Below are positions 4,908 to 5,204 of a DNA stretch of 5,204 bases, piece after piece. The stretch covers positions 37,483 to 42,686 of the forward strand of contig DHCD01000066.1 in assembly GCA_002398105.1 (NCBI GenBank), given 5' to 3'. This stretch comes from Syntrophomonas sp. UBA4911 (GTDB lineage: Bacteria; Bacillota; Syntrophomonadia; Syntrophomonadales; Syntrophomonadaceae). Made by a program: the position numbers and the translations under genes. The notes below the pieces were generated by a model. That model did not search any database, had not been told where the DNA came from, and saw only the letters and a list, made by a program, of their open reading frames with translations. Numbering within the stretch: position 1 is the stretch's first letter; each line of letters starts with the position of its first letter.

Positions 4908-5070
4908 ATGGTTCGGGATCGTCGTCTGTCTTGGGCTCAATAACGATGAGCTCAGGTTCGGGGCTGTCTATGTACATGCGCTCCGTCTCCCGCTGCACCT
5001 GCTGCAACTGTTCAATGACATCGGTTACCTTGTTGAATAGTTTTGCATACATCTTTTTGTAATCCGGCAT
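4906..5070 (-). CDS. Small acidic hypothetical protein, 54 residues
   Basis: The start ATG at 5070 is preceded by AGGGGTG (5083-5077) with a 6-base gap, so it is preferred over the longer open frame that begins at 5187 and has a composition unlike a protein. The product opens MPDYKKMYAKLFNKVTDVIE, followed by a helix rich in Q and E (QLQQVQRETERMY) that could form a short coiled coil, and ends in an acidic proline-rich tail (PEPELIV, then KTDDDPEP). There is no signal peptide or membrane segment, so it should be cytosolic. Small proteins opening MxDYKKMYxxLFN are common in Clostridia genomes and have no assigned function that I know of. The stop overlaps the A-tract of the terminator on the other strand. 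It is divergent from the gene that begins at 5177. Confidence 0.7.
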   Translation of the reverse strand: MPDYKKMYAKLFNKVTDVIEQLQQVQRETERMYIDSPEPELIVIEPKTDDDPEP

Positions 5071-5176
5071 AAACCACACCCCTTTAACATAATTGAGATA
5101 TTTTATATCCGCATGCCCGTTGTAACACATAAAGCACTTAAAATGAATACATAATATATTATTTGGGAGTGATTTT

Positions 5177-5204
5177 GTGGCTACCAAAAAGCCTTTCTAT
5201 ACGG
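5177..5204 (+). CDS. First codons of an unidentified gene, cut by right edge
   Basis: GGGAGTGA (5165-5172) precedes GTG at 5177, which reads M-A-T-K-K-P-F-Y-T and runs off the window. The spacing suits a real start. Nine residues are too few to name a family. The gene is divergent from the 54-residue gene, with about 106 bases between them holding AT-rich sequence but no clear promoter pair. Confidence 0.5.

Noticed and set aside
5071..5187. N-terminal extension of the 54-residue protein up to 5187
   Set aside because: The ATG at 5070 has a good ribosome binding site, and the added stretch crosses the divergent gene's start region with no family-like pattern.

Overview
The window looks like a chromosomal segment of a Gram-positive, anaerobe-type Firmicute, most likely a Clostridia member. 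The reasons are strong AGGAGG-type ribosome binding sites, frequent GTG starts, mixed base composition, and an hpt-guaA pair of Firmicute type. I cannot name a genus from the sequence alone.

Left part (1-838): the 3' end of a gene for a probable LolA-like (DUF6612-type) lipoprotein enters from the left edge and stops at 330. About 500 bases without a convincing gene follow. They hold a hairpin after the stop, several CGCGGA/TCCGCG inverted repeats, one of them terminator-like, and finally the hpt promoter.

Centre (839-2921): a two-gene purine operon. hpt (hypoxanthine phosphoribosyltransferase) and guaA (glutamine-hydrolysing GMP synthase) are 10 bases apart, with the guaA ribosome binding site overlapping the hpt stop. 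Together they feed the IMP/GMP pool, hpt by salvage of hypoxanthine and guanine, guaA by amination of XMP. Two hairpins lie after guaA.

Right part (2922-5204): this looks like accessory DNA. A complete class II Fic adenylyltransferase gene with its own inhibitory motif has a promoter that argues for a GTG start at 3181. Downstream lies an orphan, 5'-damaged MNT nucleotidyltransferase gene on the minus strand. The main oddity is a 44-base direct repeat (42/44 identical, offset 521). Copy 1 forms the last codons, stop and 3' flank of fic. Copy 2 lies beyond the MNT gene, starts just after an extended -10 promoter, and ends inside a perfect intrinsic terminator that copy 1 lacks. The MNT segment therefore looks like a cassette inserted at the 3' end of fic that preserved the fic reading frame. 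Copy 2 may be transcribed as a small RNA of about 64 nt. The window ends with a gene for a 54-residue acidic protein (minus strand) and the first codons of a divergent plus-strand gene.

How the genes relate: hpt and guaA form one pathway. fic and the MNT gene encode two different nucleotidyl-transfer families often found in toxin-antitoxin or regulatory modules, but nothing shows that they act together. The usual HEPN partner of MNT is not present.
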